Assembly: GCA_964449985.1 (NCBI GenBank)
Contig: CAYVCG010000020.1
Span: 1 to 31,291, forward strand
Direction of reading: 5' to 3'
DNA from: CAYVCG01 sp964449985
GTDB lineage: Bacteria; Bacillota; Clostridia; Lachnospirales; WRAX01
Length of the DNA stretch: 31,291 nucleotides
This document shows, piece after piece, positions 1-7,543 of this stretch. The notes under the pieces are model-generated. The model was not told the DNA's origin. It worked only from the letters and a program-made list of their open reading frames with translations, and did not search any database. A program made the translations under genes and the position numbers. Every line of letters starts with the position of its first letter. Position 1 is the stretch's first letter.

Positions 1-2
1 AT

Positions 3-158
3 TATATGAACTATTGTATAGGGCAAGGACAACCGTTTTCTGGGGATGAACTTAAACAGCTGGCTAAATCGCTAAATCCTAACGCCGCAATCGACATATT
101 AGAACAATACTGCCAAAATTACAGCCTAGAGGATGTTATAGAGCGCCACAGTAGATAA
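3..158 (+). CDS. C-terminal part of an unrecognised protein, or a 50-aa small protein
   Basis: The frame is open from the window edge to a TAA at 156-158 and reads like a soluble, helical, acidic protein end (GDELKQLAKSLNP, then ILEQYCQNYSLEDVIERHSR). An ATG lies at 6, but the window begins too close to it to show a ribosome binding site, so this could be a short complete gene or the tail of a longer one. A strong hairpin at 185-213 follows shortly after the stop, which supports a real gene end. I do not recognise the family and assign no function. Confidence 0.5.
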   Translation, partial: YMNYCIGQGQPFSGDELKQLAKSLNPNAAIDILEQYCQNYSLEDVIERHSR

Positions 159-184
159 CCACCAGAGTATGCCGGCAATACAAG

Positions 185-213
185 AAATACCACCCAAATG
201 ATGGGTGGTATTT
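185..213. terminator. Bidirectional hairpin terminator between converging genes
   Basis: A perfect 12-bp inverted repeat (AAATACCACCCA at 185-196, its complement at 202-213) encloses a 5-nt loop. It lies 26 nt after the stop of the plus-strand gene and directly after the stop of the minus-strand catalase. A/T-rich ends on both arms supply short U tracts in either direction, so it probably ends both transcripts. Confidence 0.7.
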
Positions 214-214
214 A

Positions 215-892
215 CTATGAGTTTGGATTATTAAAGCTTGGAGGGGCTGCCTTCGTATCGCCAAACTTGTTTGCCGGAGATGGGCTCGAGAGGTCAAAAT
301 AAATTCTTGAATCTTTTGTAACCCCAAAGTCCTTATTCGAACCGCTATCCTGTACCCTGTTAAAGGCTTCGCGGAACAATGCATTGTGTGCTTCCTCTCT
401 ATTTAAGAGGAAATCAATAGTTTCTTTCACTTTTTTGTCGTTGATTTGACGGTATAAATATTCATAAACCACCTTTGCTCTTTGCTCCGAAGCAATATTT
501 GACAATAAATCTGCGCATAAATCCCCTGTTACGGTGACGTAATCCGCATTCCACGAATACCCCGATGAGTTTATGAGACCGGGGTTAAGCCCTAGAATGA
601 CATGGGTCTGGATTTCACCCACATCTACTGTTGTATAGTCCACGTCATGGCCATTTAAAAGGTTGATGGTTTGGGCTACCATCTCCATATGGCTTAATTC
701 TTCAGCTGCAATGTCCATAAACAAATCCTTGATTGCAGGGTCCTTGATACGAAAGCTTTGAGACATATACTGCATGGCCGCCTTTAATTCACCATTGCCG
801 CCTCCTAGCTGCTCCTGCATTAGTACTGCATACTGTGGATTTGGTTTTTCTACAGCAACCGGATGAAACATCTGTTTTTCGTGCTTAAACAT
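215..892 (-). CDS. Manganese catalase / CotJC-like spore coat protein
   Basis: This 225-aa ferritin-like protein belongs to the manganese catalase family (Pfam Mn_catalase), which breaks down hydrogen peroxide with a di-manganese centre. The expected ligands are visible: Glu35 (GNGELKAAMQY), Glu65 and His68 (AAEELSHME), Glu136 (ASEQRAK) and His169 (NREEAH). The length is closer to the short CotJC-type proteins of spore formers than to the roughly 270-aa Lactobacillus enzyme. The C-terminal tail (from about residue 190) is rich in Ser, Pro and Asn and probably disordered. AGAAAGGAG sits upstream of the ATG. It is a single gene, divergent from the EPS region. No CotJA or CotJB is beside it, so whether it is a coat protein or a cytoplasmic catalase is open. 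Confidence 0.9.
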   Translation of the reverse strand: MFKHEKQMFHPVAVEKPNPQYAVLMQEQLGGGNGELKAAMQYMSQSFRIKDPAIKDLFMDIAAEELSHMEMVAQTINLLNGHDVDYTTVDVGEIQTHVILGLNPGLINSSGYSWNADYVTVTGDLCADLLSNIASEQRAKVVYEYLYRQINDKKVKETIDFLLNREEAHNALFREAFNRVQDSGSNKDFGVTKDSRIYFDLSSPSPANKFGDTKAAPPSFNNPNS

Positions 893-948
893 TAAAAAAC
901 ACTCCTTTCTAAAGTGGTAGTATTCGTAAAATTAGGAATATTATCCGA

Positions 949-977
949 AATTTAGCAAAAAAGATATTATTTTGCAA
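949..977 (-). promoter_or_regulatory. Possible catalase promoter
   Basis: On the minus strand TTGCAA (972-977) and TAAATT (949-954) are separated by 17 bp, upstream of the catalase ribosome binding site. Both boxes match the vegetative consensus only in part, and the region is very AT-rich, so a chance match or a sporulation-sigma promoter elsewhere is possible. Confidence 0.3.
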
Positions 978-1284
978 TGGTAAGGAAATGAAAGTTTTTA
1001 TCAGAATTTTGCGTGATTATGAATTGCAACCCTACACTTTAGAATAGGGAAGAAGTTGGAATAAAAGATGGGTTATTATAGAAAAATAATTAGAGATTAT
1101 AAAATTTTTTAAAGTTTATTTATATTATAAACCAGCAATAAGCAGGGTGGGGAATAATGATTTTTGCCTATTTTATGCTTATACCGTCTGTCGTGTAAAT
1201 TCGGAATATTCCAACATTCTTCTGGTTTATGGTGATATATAATTATATTTTATACCATAATTACATATTATTAGCATTTTGTAA

Positions 1285-1314
1285 TTGACATAACTTACTA
1301 TTAATATATATAAT
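1285..1314 (+). promoter_or_regulatory. SigA-type promoter for the EPS leader
   Basis: TTGACA (1285-1290) and TATAAT (1309-1314) match both consensus hexamers perfectly with an 18-bp spacer. Transcription would start near 1321 and run toward the glycosylphosphotransferase gene at 2052, giving a leader of about 730 nt. The AT-rich setting raises the chance of a -10 match, but two perfect boxes at a workable spacing are unlikely to be accidental. Confidence 0.6.
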
Positions 1315-1410
1315 AATAGTTAATAACTCCCCCATTAAAATATCTCCCAGTATCAAAAGAATGTTTACAAATGACATTTATGCTCATTTATAGACATTTG
1401 GATTTTGGCT

Positions 1411-1566
1411 AGACAATTTTGAAAACGATTTTTTTTGCCAATGCTAAAGATGGCAGTTTTGCATGGTATGTGCACAGGCCATGTGATTGTCTTATAAATA
1501 GCCGCAGGATCAAATCCTTGCGATGGCTCGTAATCAAAAATGTCTGCAATACAACGAGTGTTTTTT
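1411..1566 (+). promoter_or_regulatory. Candidate structured leader RNA with attenuator-like end
   Basis: Complementary segments form a possible three-way junction: P1 AGACAAT 1411-1417 with ATTGTCT 1486-1492, P2 TGCCA 1436-1440 with TGGCA 1451-1455, and P3 GCATGG 1461-1466 with CCATGT 1479-1484 (last pair G-U). A strong hairpin follows (1500-1510 with 1514-1528, triloop CAA). Then CTCGT 1527-1531 can pair with ACGAG 1554-1558, just before a T6 run at 1561-1566. The last two stems share bases, so they could be alternative states. I compared it by eye with common riboswitch motifs (c-di-GMP, c-di-AMP, TPP, SAM, fluoride) and saw no match. This is a by-eye fold, not a computed one. Confidence 0.4.
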
Positions 1567-1981
1567 CTATATTTTTGTCTTTATTGTTTAATGTATTTGG
1601 GATGTGTGAGCACGGTTACATAAGGGTTTTCCAATACATTTTAAACGGAAATCCAGTGTTACCCTGTTTCCACGCGAATATTACTGCTTTAGAGGTTTTG
1701 TTTTAAAACCAATTTTTAAGCTCTTTAAAACCTTTTAAGTAAAAGTTATTGTAAAAATGAGCTTTGTCAGTAGTGATACCCATTAATTAGTTTAAGCAAT
1801 TTATGCAAATATGACGCTCTTGTAGACATCAAGTCCGCAGAATATTGGGTGTACTGTTTTATCAAATACATATCTCCCAGGAATATTTGAGAAGCATACC
1901 TTGACTAATCATTGCTATATAAGCTCCTCTGTTTGTATATTTGTATTTTCATTTTTTCTTACGATATCTTCTTTATTTTAC

Positions 1982-2040
1982 AAAAAGCGAGAGGCTTTTT
2001 AAGTTTCGTCTTCTTTTTGAGCCTTTCGTATGAAAGGGAT
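1982..2040 (+). promoter_or_regulatory. Two leader hairpins next to the EPS start codon
   Basis: AAAAAGC (1982-1988) pairs with GCTTTTT (1994-2000) around a 5-nt loop, a small terminator-like hairpin. CCTTTC (2022-2027) pairs with GAAAGG (2032-2037) around GTAT. The right arm of the second hairpin contains the only Shine-Dalgarno-like sequence (GAAAGGG, 2032-2038) before the ATG at 2052, so the structure could limit translation initiation. Confidence 0.4.
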
Positions 2041-2051
2041 GGATCACAAAT

Positions 2052-3586
2052 ATGAGCAAAAAAAATTCTTGGGCCACGTTTAATTTTCCCCTATTAGCTA
2101 TTGATATTTTAACGTTAATTGCCGCGTATATTTTTTCGGCCGGTATATATAAATTTTGTTGGAATGACAGCTTTCAGCCATTTACATACATCTGGATGTT
2201 CTTTATTTTTACTATTGTTTTCATTTTATTTATGGTTTTTTTGCGTATGTACAATCTAACGACATTCACTTATGCTGACAGAGTTGTCACAAGAATACTT
2301 ACGTCAGTTGTGTTTGCGGGTTTGGTTGTAATATCATTGTTTTTCATGTTGCAGCTGAAGGATGCCAGTCGTCTATTTTTCTTATTGTTTTGCGCATCTT
2401 CAGCAAATTTTGAGATATTACGAAGAATGGCTGCTAAGAAATGCATACCGTCTGGAAAACGAGAATTGCCGGCTTCCATGTTTATCGGAAACAGCGATGT
2501 ATATGAGGAATATACGCGTTATCTGGATATGACATCCTTTCGTTGTAATTTTGTTAGCACCTTATCTTACAACGATGATCGGATATGTACTGCTGAGAAG
2601 TTTGAAAGCTACATAATTGAAAATAACATACATGAGGTCGTTATTGTTTACAATCATGCCACGGAATTTTATCTAAAGGAATATATGTCTATATGCGAGG
2701 AGATGGGTCTTATCGTCCGTCTTGTCCTTGATATGGCGCTTGAACAGATGAGTTCTACAAAGCGGTTTGTATACAGTATTGGAACATATCCCGTACTTAC
2801 ATATCACAATGTATCATTAAACAGCGCTCAGCTTTTTATGAAATCATGTTTTGATATTATTGTGGCGGCTTCCGGTCTTATAATTGTTTCGCCGATCCTG
2901 CTTATAACAGCAATTGCTATCAAGCTTGATTCTCCTGGCCCAGTATTTTTCCGTCAAAAACGTGTCGGGCGAAATGGCAAAGTTTTTGAGATATACAAAT
3001 TCCGTTCGATGTGTATTGATGCGGAGAAAAAGCAAGAAGAACTTGTTTCGGAAAACAAGATGAAAGACGGTATGATGTTTAAGATTGATAACGATCCCCG
3101 TATAACGCGCGTTGGAAGATTTATACGGAAATATAGTATTGATGAGCTTCCTCAGCTGTTTAATGTTTTGCGGCGTGAGATGAGCCTTGTCGGAACAAGG
3201 CCGCCGACGGTAAGCGAGGTTGAAAAGTATGAGAGAAAACATCGCAGACGTATTAGTATACTCCNNNNNNNNNNNNNNNNNNNNNNNNNNNNNNNNNNNN
3301 NNNNNNNNNNNNNNNNNNNNNNNNNNNNNNNNNNNNNNNNNNNNNNNNNNNNNNNNNNNNNNNNGTAAGCGAGGTTGAAAAGTATGAGAGAAAACATCGC
3401 AGACGTATTAGTATACTCCCTGGTATTACTGGCATGTGGCAGGTGAGCGGGCGTAGTAATATTACTGATTTTGAAGATGTAGTTGCTTTAGATACGGAGT
3501 ATATTGATCACTGGTCTTTTTTGCTTGATATTAAGCTGTTATTTAAAACAGCCGTAACCGTTTTGAAGCGCGATGGCGCCTATTAA
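2052..3586 (+). CDS. Polyprenyl glycosylphosphotransferase initiating EPS synthesis
   Basis: This enzyme would transfer a sugar-1-phosphate from a nucleotide sugar to undecaprenyl phosphate, the first step of EPS repeat-unit assembly at the membrane. The N-terminus has four membrane segments (about residues 10-120), then a cytoplasmic linker domain, a further membrane segment near residues 265-290, and the bacterial sugar transferase domain (DSPGPVFFRQKRVGRNGKVFEIYKFRSM, DELPQLFNVLRREMSLVGTRPP). The frame is interrupted by 100 N, but the gap is false: bases 3210-3264 recur exactly at 3365-3419. Collapsing the duplication gives an uninterrupted 459-aa protein ending PGITGMWQVSGRS...KRDGAY, the normal family ending and length. 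It follows the long leader and opens the plus-strand EPS gene set. The exact sugar is unknown. Confidence 0.9.
3210..3419. other. Artificial scaffold gap flanked by a 55-bp duplication
   Basis: The 55 bases before the N run (3210-3264) are identical to the 55 bases after it (3365-3419). The N run is exactly 100 bases, a placeholder length. Removing one copy plus the N run (155 bp) restores the reading frame of the surrounding gene. The contig ends therefore overlap, as expected when an assembler breaks at a k-mer-sized overlap and a scaffolder inserts a default gap. Confidence 0.93.
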
Positions 3587-3696
3587 CGGATGACATATGC
3601 GGCAAAAAATGCATGTATTAAAGCATGCGCGGTTTAATTAAGAAGTAATTAAAGTTTTGAAAAGGGGTGTTTATTTTAATTTTTGTCAGCGTTACA

Positions 3697-3755
3697 TTAA
3701 ACGTGAAAAAACGCTGGTAGACGATTTGGTTTTCAAACCAAATGTTTACGTTTAA
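3697..3755 (+). promoter_or_regulatory. Stem-loop in the leader of the secreted protein gene
   Basis: An outer 8-bp stem (TTAAACGT 3697-3704 with ACGTTTAA 3748-3755) can form, or a longer inner hairpin at 3717-3749 (GTAGAC...GTTTAC plus ATTTGGTTT / AAACCAAAT). The inner arm shares bases with the outer stem, so they are alternatives. No U tract follows directly, so it is more likely an mRNA-stabilising or processing structure than a terminator. Confidence 0.45.
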
Positions 3756-3853
3756 CCACGTTGTACGAAACAATGAGGCTGAAAAGGGAGAACCCCAACT
3801 CCAGAACAAAAGAGGCACAATAAATTCTATGTGTTATGGAGGAGGAGAACAAT

Positions 3854-5479
3854 ATGAAAAAAATTAAAAAAATTACTTGGTTAGTTATCGTAATGGCAAT
3901 CACAATGGTACTCGGAACAATTCAGTTTGGATACGCACTTGATAAGGAGAATATCTATACACGTGTTTGGGCAAACGATGTTGTAGCAAACAGCGCAAGA
4001 ACTAAAGGCATAAGCGATTCAGCTTCTAATTACAGATATATACTTAATAATTCGCTTGGAGCACCGGCAGCGATGGACTATTATGATGTAAATGGTGCTG
4101 TAGACAATTCGAAAGTTACTAGCATGCGTTATTATGAGTCTTTGACTTATAAGTTTGGAGATAATGATGAGTCTGTTACAATTTATAACAATCCAGATTC
4201 TGATAAGGCAGACCTTGTTTTAGCAGAGGTAACTGTTGGTGGATGGCATCCTGAAGCTATTGAGATTTATCTTGTAGATGCAGTTGTTGATGGCCAAATG
4301 CAGCAAGAACCTTATTTTATCGGTGTTGCGTTCAACAACGTAGGCATTATGTTGAAAGACTTAGGATTACTTAGTGACCGTGGTGTTGACGGATTCGCTC
4401 AGACAGCTATCGTAAGCGGTAATTATACTATGACAAACGTTTGGTTCCCTGAAAACGTTGAAAGTGCGCAAGCTGTGATATTGAAAGACGTTACGGCGGG
4501 TTATAACCAAGAACCATATGTATATAATGGGAAAACAAGTTTCACAATAAACGGCATTATGTATAAATGGACTACATGGACAGACAAAAAAGATGGTTTT
4601 GACCTTGACGCTGTTGGAGCATGGGATATTGAAGTAGTATATTCAGGAGAAATCTCTGTTATGACGTTTAAGGATATTACTGGTGATGGTCTGTGGGATC
4701 CACATCCAAGTGTAAATCAAACCCCGCTTGCAGGAATTAACTTTATGCTCTTAAAATGGGACGATGCTGCTAATGATTTTGTTTTTGACAGAGCAGCAGT
4801 AAGTGATGAAAACGGTCTTGTAGCATTTGGAAAATGCGGAGAAGGTACATACAAGGTAGTAGAAGCTTTTAACGCCGGCTTTACGCAAACTTCATTCTTG
4901 GATGGTGTTTATGTAGTTGTCAATAGAGCGAATGATAATGCGCTATATTATACTGATTCTTCACTTAGCCGCGTTATTACCTCCCTTCCAGAGTTTGGTA
5001 ATCAGCCGGACTATGTGCATTCAACAAGCGCAGGTCTTGTAGAAAGTGCTGGCTTATGGAGAAATTCTAAGGACACAGTTAACGGTGTTTTCCGCATGAA
5101 TTCGTTGCCACAATGCAATCCAAACAACTGGTTTATGGGTATTGAGTTTAGCGGCGGAGATAAAAAGGTTGATTATGTAGCGGGAATACAATATAACGTT
5201 GGAGATGTTGAGATTTCTGAAAATGAAGATGGCACAGTTACCGTTAGTGTTACAATCGATACAACTATTGCTCGCAATGACGGAGAAATTTACGTGCAGA
5301 TGTACACAAGCAAATCCGACATGCAGGATATGGGTAGCTCAGAAGTAATTATTATTGACGAAAACGGCATTGGTTCATATACATTTGATAATTTTGTTGC
5401 CGGCCAAACTTATTATTTCTATATTCATGGTGCTGTTTGGGCGCTCAACTCGAATTTCTATTCTCATGTTCAGCCCTAA
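3854..5479 (+). CDS. Secreted SdrD-B / Cna-B-like matrix protein
   Basis: A 541-aa exported protein. The start at 3854 is preferred over the in-frame ATG at 3836 because GGAGGAG (about 3839-3847) lies 7 nt before it. The N-terminus is a classical signal peptide (MKKIKKITW, a hydrophobic core, then cleavage near GYA). The first half has no family I recognise. The middle (about residues 275-365) resembles an SdrD-B/Cna-B prealbumin-like fold: FKDITGDGLWDPHPS, then TPLAGINFMLL, then GTYKVVEAF. The C-terminus looks like another beta-sandwich. There is no LPXTG motif, anchor helix or S-layer repeat, so it is probably released. A structured leader, a strong ribosome binding site and a strong terminator suggest a highly expressed, separately regulated protein. 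Its place right after the initiating transferase suggests a biofilm matrix role, which is inference. Confidence 0.75.
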   Translation: MKKIKKITWLVIVMAITMVLGTIQFGYALDKENIYTRVWANDVVANSARTKGISDSASNYRYILNNSLGAPAAMDYYDVNGAVDNSKVTSMRYYESLTYKFGDNDESVTIYNNPDSDKADLVLAEVTVGGWHPEAIEIYLVDAVVDGQMQQEPYFIGVAFNNVGIMLKDLGLLSDRGVDGFAQTAIVSGNYTMTNVWFPENVESAQAVILKDVTAGYNQEPYVYNGKTSFTINGIMYKWTTWTDKKDGFDLDAVGAWDIEVVYSGEISVMTFKDITGDGLWDPHPSVNQTPLAGINFMLLKWDDAANDFVFDRAAVSDENGLVAFGKCGEGTYKVVEAFNAGFTQTSFLDGVYVVVNRANDNALYYTDSSLSRVITSLPEFGNQPDYVHSTSAGLVESAGLWRNSKDTVNGVFRMNSLPQCNPNNWFMGIEFSGGDKKVDYVAGIQYNVGDVEISENEDGTVTVSVTIDTTIARNDGEIYVQMYTSKSDMQDMGSSEVIIIDENGIGSYTFDNFVAGQTYYFYIHGAVWALNSNFYSHVQP

Positions 5480-5512
5480 TTTTACTGTAAATAACTAACT
5501 AACTAAACTAAG

Positions 5513-5556
5513 CTGGCACAATGATAAGGCTAACCCCTTATCATTGTGCCAGTTTT
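5513..5556 (+). terminator. Strong intrinsic terminator after the secreted protein gene
   Basis: A perfect 17-bp stem (CTGGCACAATGATAAGG, 5513-5529, with its complement at 5536-5552) and a 6-nt loop are followed by TTTT. Just before it, the tandem CTAA repeats around 5490-5510 put stop codons in all frames. Either transcription stops here and the next genes have another promoter, or only a fraction reads through. Confidence 0.9.
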
Positions 5557-5650
5557 AAGAAAACTTATTTGGCTCTATCTTTTAATTAGGTTTTGTCCGA
5601 TATATTTATTGAAAAACGTCTATATAAATTTATAATAACAGAGGTATAGA

Positions 5651-7543
5651 ATGGGCAGCGATAAAAAACGTCTTGCTGTTAATATGACTTCACAGATAAT
5701 GGCTTTTGCTCTAAACATTGCTGTGAGTTTTTTCCTAACTAGGTTCATTGTTAGTCGGTTGGGTGCTGAAGTATATGGATTTGTTGGTGTAGCTAACAAT
5801 CTCATTGATTATGTTGCTGTTTTTACAGTCGCCTTTAATGGCATGTTAGGCAGATATGTTATAATAGAGCTTACTAAAAATAATATTGACAAATGTAATG
5901 AATATTTTTCATCTGTAACTATTTTTAATTTGGTTAGTTCAGCGGTTTTTCTTTTTCCTTGCTTGCTTTTTGCGTTAAATATAGATAAATTTATAAACAT
6001 TGCGCCACATCATATCCCTGATATTAGAATGTTGGTCACTTTTACGCTTTTNNNNNNNNNNNNNNNNNNNNNNNNNNNNNNNNNNNNNNNNNNNNNNNNN
6101 NNNNNNNNNNNNNNNNNNNNNNNNNNNNNNNNNNNNNNNNNNNNNNNNNNNATATCAAAGGCACTTCCAACTCAAATTGTAGCATTTTATGGGATGGTTG
6201 CAAATGTTTTCTCTCCGCAGATGACTGTGTTATATGGCAAAGGTGACAAAAGTTCTCTACTAAAAGAAATATCATTTTCTATGCGTGCCACAGGTTTTGT
6301 CAGCGCTGTCCCTTGTATGGGGCTTATTGTTTTTGGTACTGCTTTTTATCGCCTATGGTTGCCGGATCTTTCCGAGGCAAGTATTGCGCAGATACATACA
6401 TTATCAGTACTTACGCTGTTTCCATCTATCATAAGTTCGTATATATATCCATTGTACAACATAAATACTATAACATTAAAACTGAAAATCCCTGTTATAG
6501 TAATGCTTGGAATTGGGATTGCAAGTACGACTTTGGTGCTAATTCTTCTTAATACAACCAGCTTGGGCGTATATGCAATCGCAGGTGTCAGCTCTGTATT
6601 CTTATTAATACGTTCTATAACCTTCTCTCCGATTTATGCAGCTAAAAATCTGAAATTAAAGTGGTATGCATTCTATCCACAGCTATTGCACGGGATTTTT
6701 AACATTGCGATTATTTATGCTTTGTTTTATGTGGTCAGGCTTATTATTCCGATTTATTCTTGGGGCAGATTGATATTTGTTGCTGGCTTCTGTGCATTAA
6801 TTGGATACGCTGTAAGTGGTTTTACACTTTTTAGTATGAATGAAATAAATGCTGTTGTTACGAGAATATGGAGTAGAATGCTTTTGTTCGGTGAAACTTT
6901 CAGAAAACGTAAAAGAAACAGCATTGAACGAAAGAAATTAAAAAATAATAACTTTTCGATTCTTTCAAATTCAAATATCGGCGGTATCATTTTCCATGAT
7001 TTAGGTTTGGAAGTCTTGTCACCTACAGTTGGACTGTATATAGAGCCGCATGATTTTGTGAAGTTTTTATCAAATTTAGACTTTTATATAAATCAGGAAC
7101 TAGTTGAGTTTGAATCGTTTAAGGATTATCCGATGGGTAAACTTTTTGATATATTGATTCATTTCAGGTATTATGAAACGTATAAGCAGGCATTAGATAA
7201 ATGGAACGAACGTAAGAAAACCATAAATTATAACAATCTTTTTATTGTTATGACAGATCGCTTTTTTTGCTCTTATGAGGATGCGTTAAAGTTTGATAAG
7301 CTGCCGTATAAAAATAAGATTCTCTTTATATCAGGCGAAAAGAATTGGCCCGAAATTTCCTGCGCGATCACTATGAGAAAGCATAATGACAAAAAGCGAG
7401 GCTGCATTGGTATAATAACAGATATAGTAAATCTATTTGGAAAAAGAATGTATCAACAGAGTGGATTTGACTATATTAAGTGGCTTAATAACCCTGAAAA
7501 ATTTATGGTGGAACAAAAAAATAAGAAAAGGAAAATATTATAA
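5651..7543 (+). CDS. Wzx-type flippase fused to a DUF1919 domain
   Basis: The N-terminal part is a polysaccharide flippase of the MATE/MVF superfamily (SQIMAFALNIAVSFFLTRFIVSRLG, later VANVFSPQMTVLYGKGD), which moves lipid-linked repeat units across the membrane. A hydrophilic Lys/Arg-rich linker near 6900-6940 leads into a cytoplasmic domain (about 6945-7510) matching DUF1919: NNNFSILSNSNIGGII, then SPTVGLYIEPHDFVKFL, then PMGKLFDILIHFRYY, then NNLFIVMTD. DUF1919 proteins are usually separate EPS-locus proteins. The frame from 6152 to 7543 is open with no start near the junction, so the fusion looks genuine. The N run at 6052-6151 interrupts the flippase part. Compared with typical flippases, more than 33 residues seem to be missing there, so the in-frame fit is coincidental. 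GAGG precedes the ATG. Confidence 0.85.
   Translation: MGSDKKRLAVNMTSQIMAFALNIAVSFFLTRFIVSRLGAEVYGFVGVANNLIDYVAVFTVAFNGMLGRYVIIELTKNNIDKCNEYFSSVTIFNLVSSAVFLFPCLLFALNIDKFINIAPHHIPDIRMLVTFTLXXXXXXXXXXXXXXXXXXXXXXXXXXXXXXXXXXISKALPTQIVAFYGMVANVFSPQMTVLYGKGDKSSLLKEISFSMRATGFVSAVPCMGLIVFGTAFYRLWLPDLSEASIAQIHTLSVLTLFPSIISSYIYPLYNINTITLKLKIPVIVMLGIGIASTTLVLILLNTTSLGVYAIAGVSSVFLLIRSITFSPIYAAKNLKLKWYAFYPQLLHGIFNIAIIYALFYVVRLIIPIYSWGRLIFVAGFCALIGYAVSGFTLFSMNEINAVVTRIWSRMLLFGETFRKRKRNSIERKKLKNNNFSILSNSNIGGIIFHDLGLEVLSPTVGLYIEPHDFVKFLSNLDFYINQELVEFESFKDYPMGKLFDILIHFRYYETYKQALDKWNERKKTINYNNLFIVMTDRFFCSYEDALKFDKLPYKNKILFISGEKNWPEISCAITMRKHNDKKRGCIGIITDIVNLFGKRMYQQSGFDYIKWLNNPEKFMVEQKNKKRKIL
6052..6151. other. 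Assembly gap inside the flippase gene
   Basis: A 100-base N run. Unlike the join at 3265-3364, the two flanks share no overlap, so sequence is really missing. The left flank ends around the fifth membrane segment, and the right flank resumes in a region normally near residue 300 of a 480-aa flippase. A few hundred bases are probably absent. Confidence 0.8.

Larger units (their letters stand above)
893..2051. other. Long AT-rich non-coding region upstream of the EPS locus
   Basis: About 1.16 kb without a convincing gene. It should hold the catalase promoter on the minus strand and the promoter plus leader of the EPS genes on the plus strand (annotated separately). An 11-bp direct repeat (ATATCTCCCAG) occurs at 1340-1350 and 1870-1880. 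A weak terminator-like hairpin (GGTTTT / AAAACC, 1694-1710) followed by T5 lies at 1694-1717. From about 1720 to 1980 I see no gene and no further clear structure. Confidence 0.6.

Noticed and set aside
1157..1198. A 13-codon frame (MIFAYFMLIPSVV) after GGGTGGGGA, possible leader peptide
   Set aside because: It lies upstream of the promoter at 1285 and no clear promoter serves it; too short to support.
1419..1706. 95-aa open frame on the plus strand in the EPS leader
   Set aside because: It begins with TTG without a ribosome binding site, its composition (many Cys, Phe and Asn) is not protein-like, and it lies across the predicted RNA structures.
5609..5636. TTGAAA-N16-TATAAT before the flippase gene
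   Set aside because: The start site would fall within the ribosome binding site (5641-5644), so it could not give a normal leader; probably a chance AT-rich match, though the genes after the terminator at 5513-5556 do need some promoter or readthrough.
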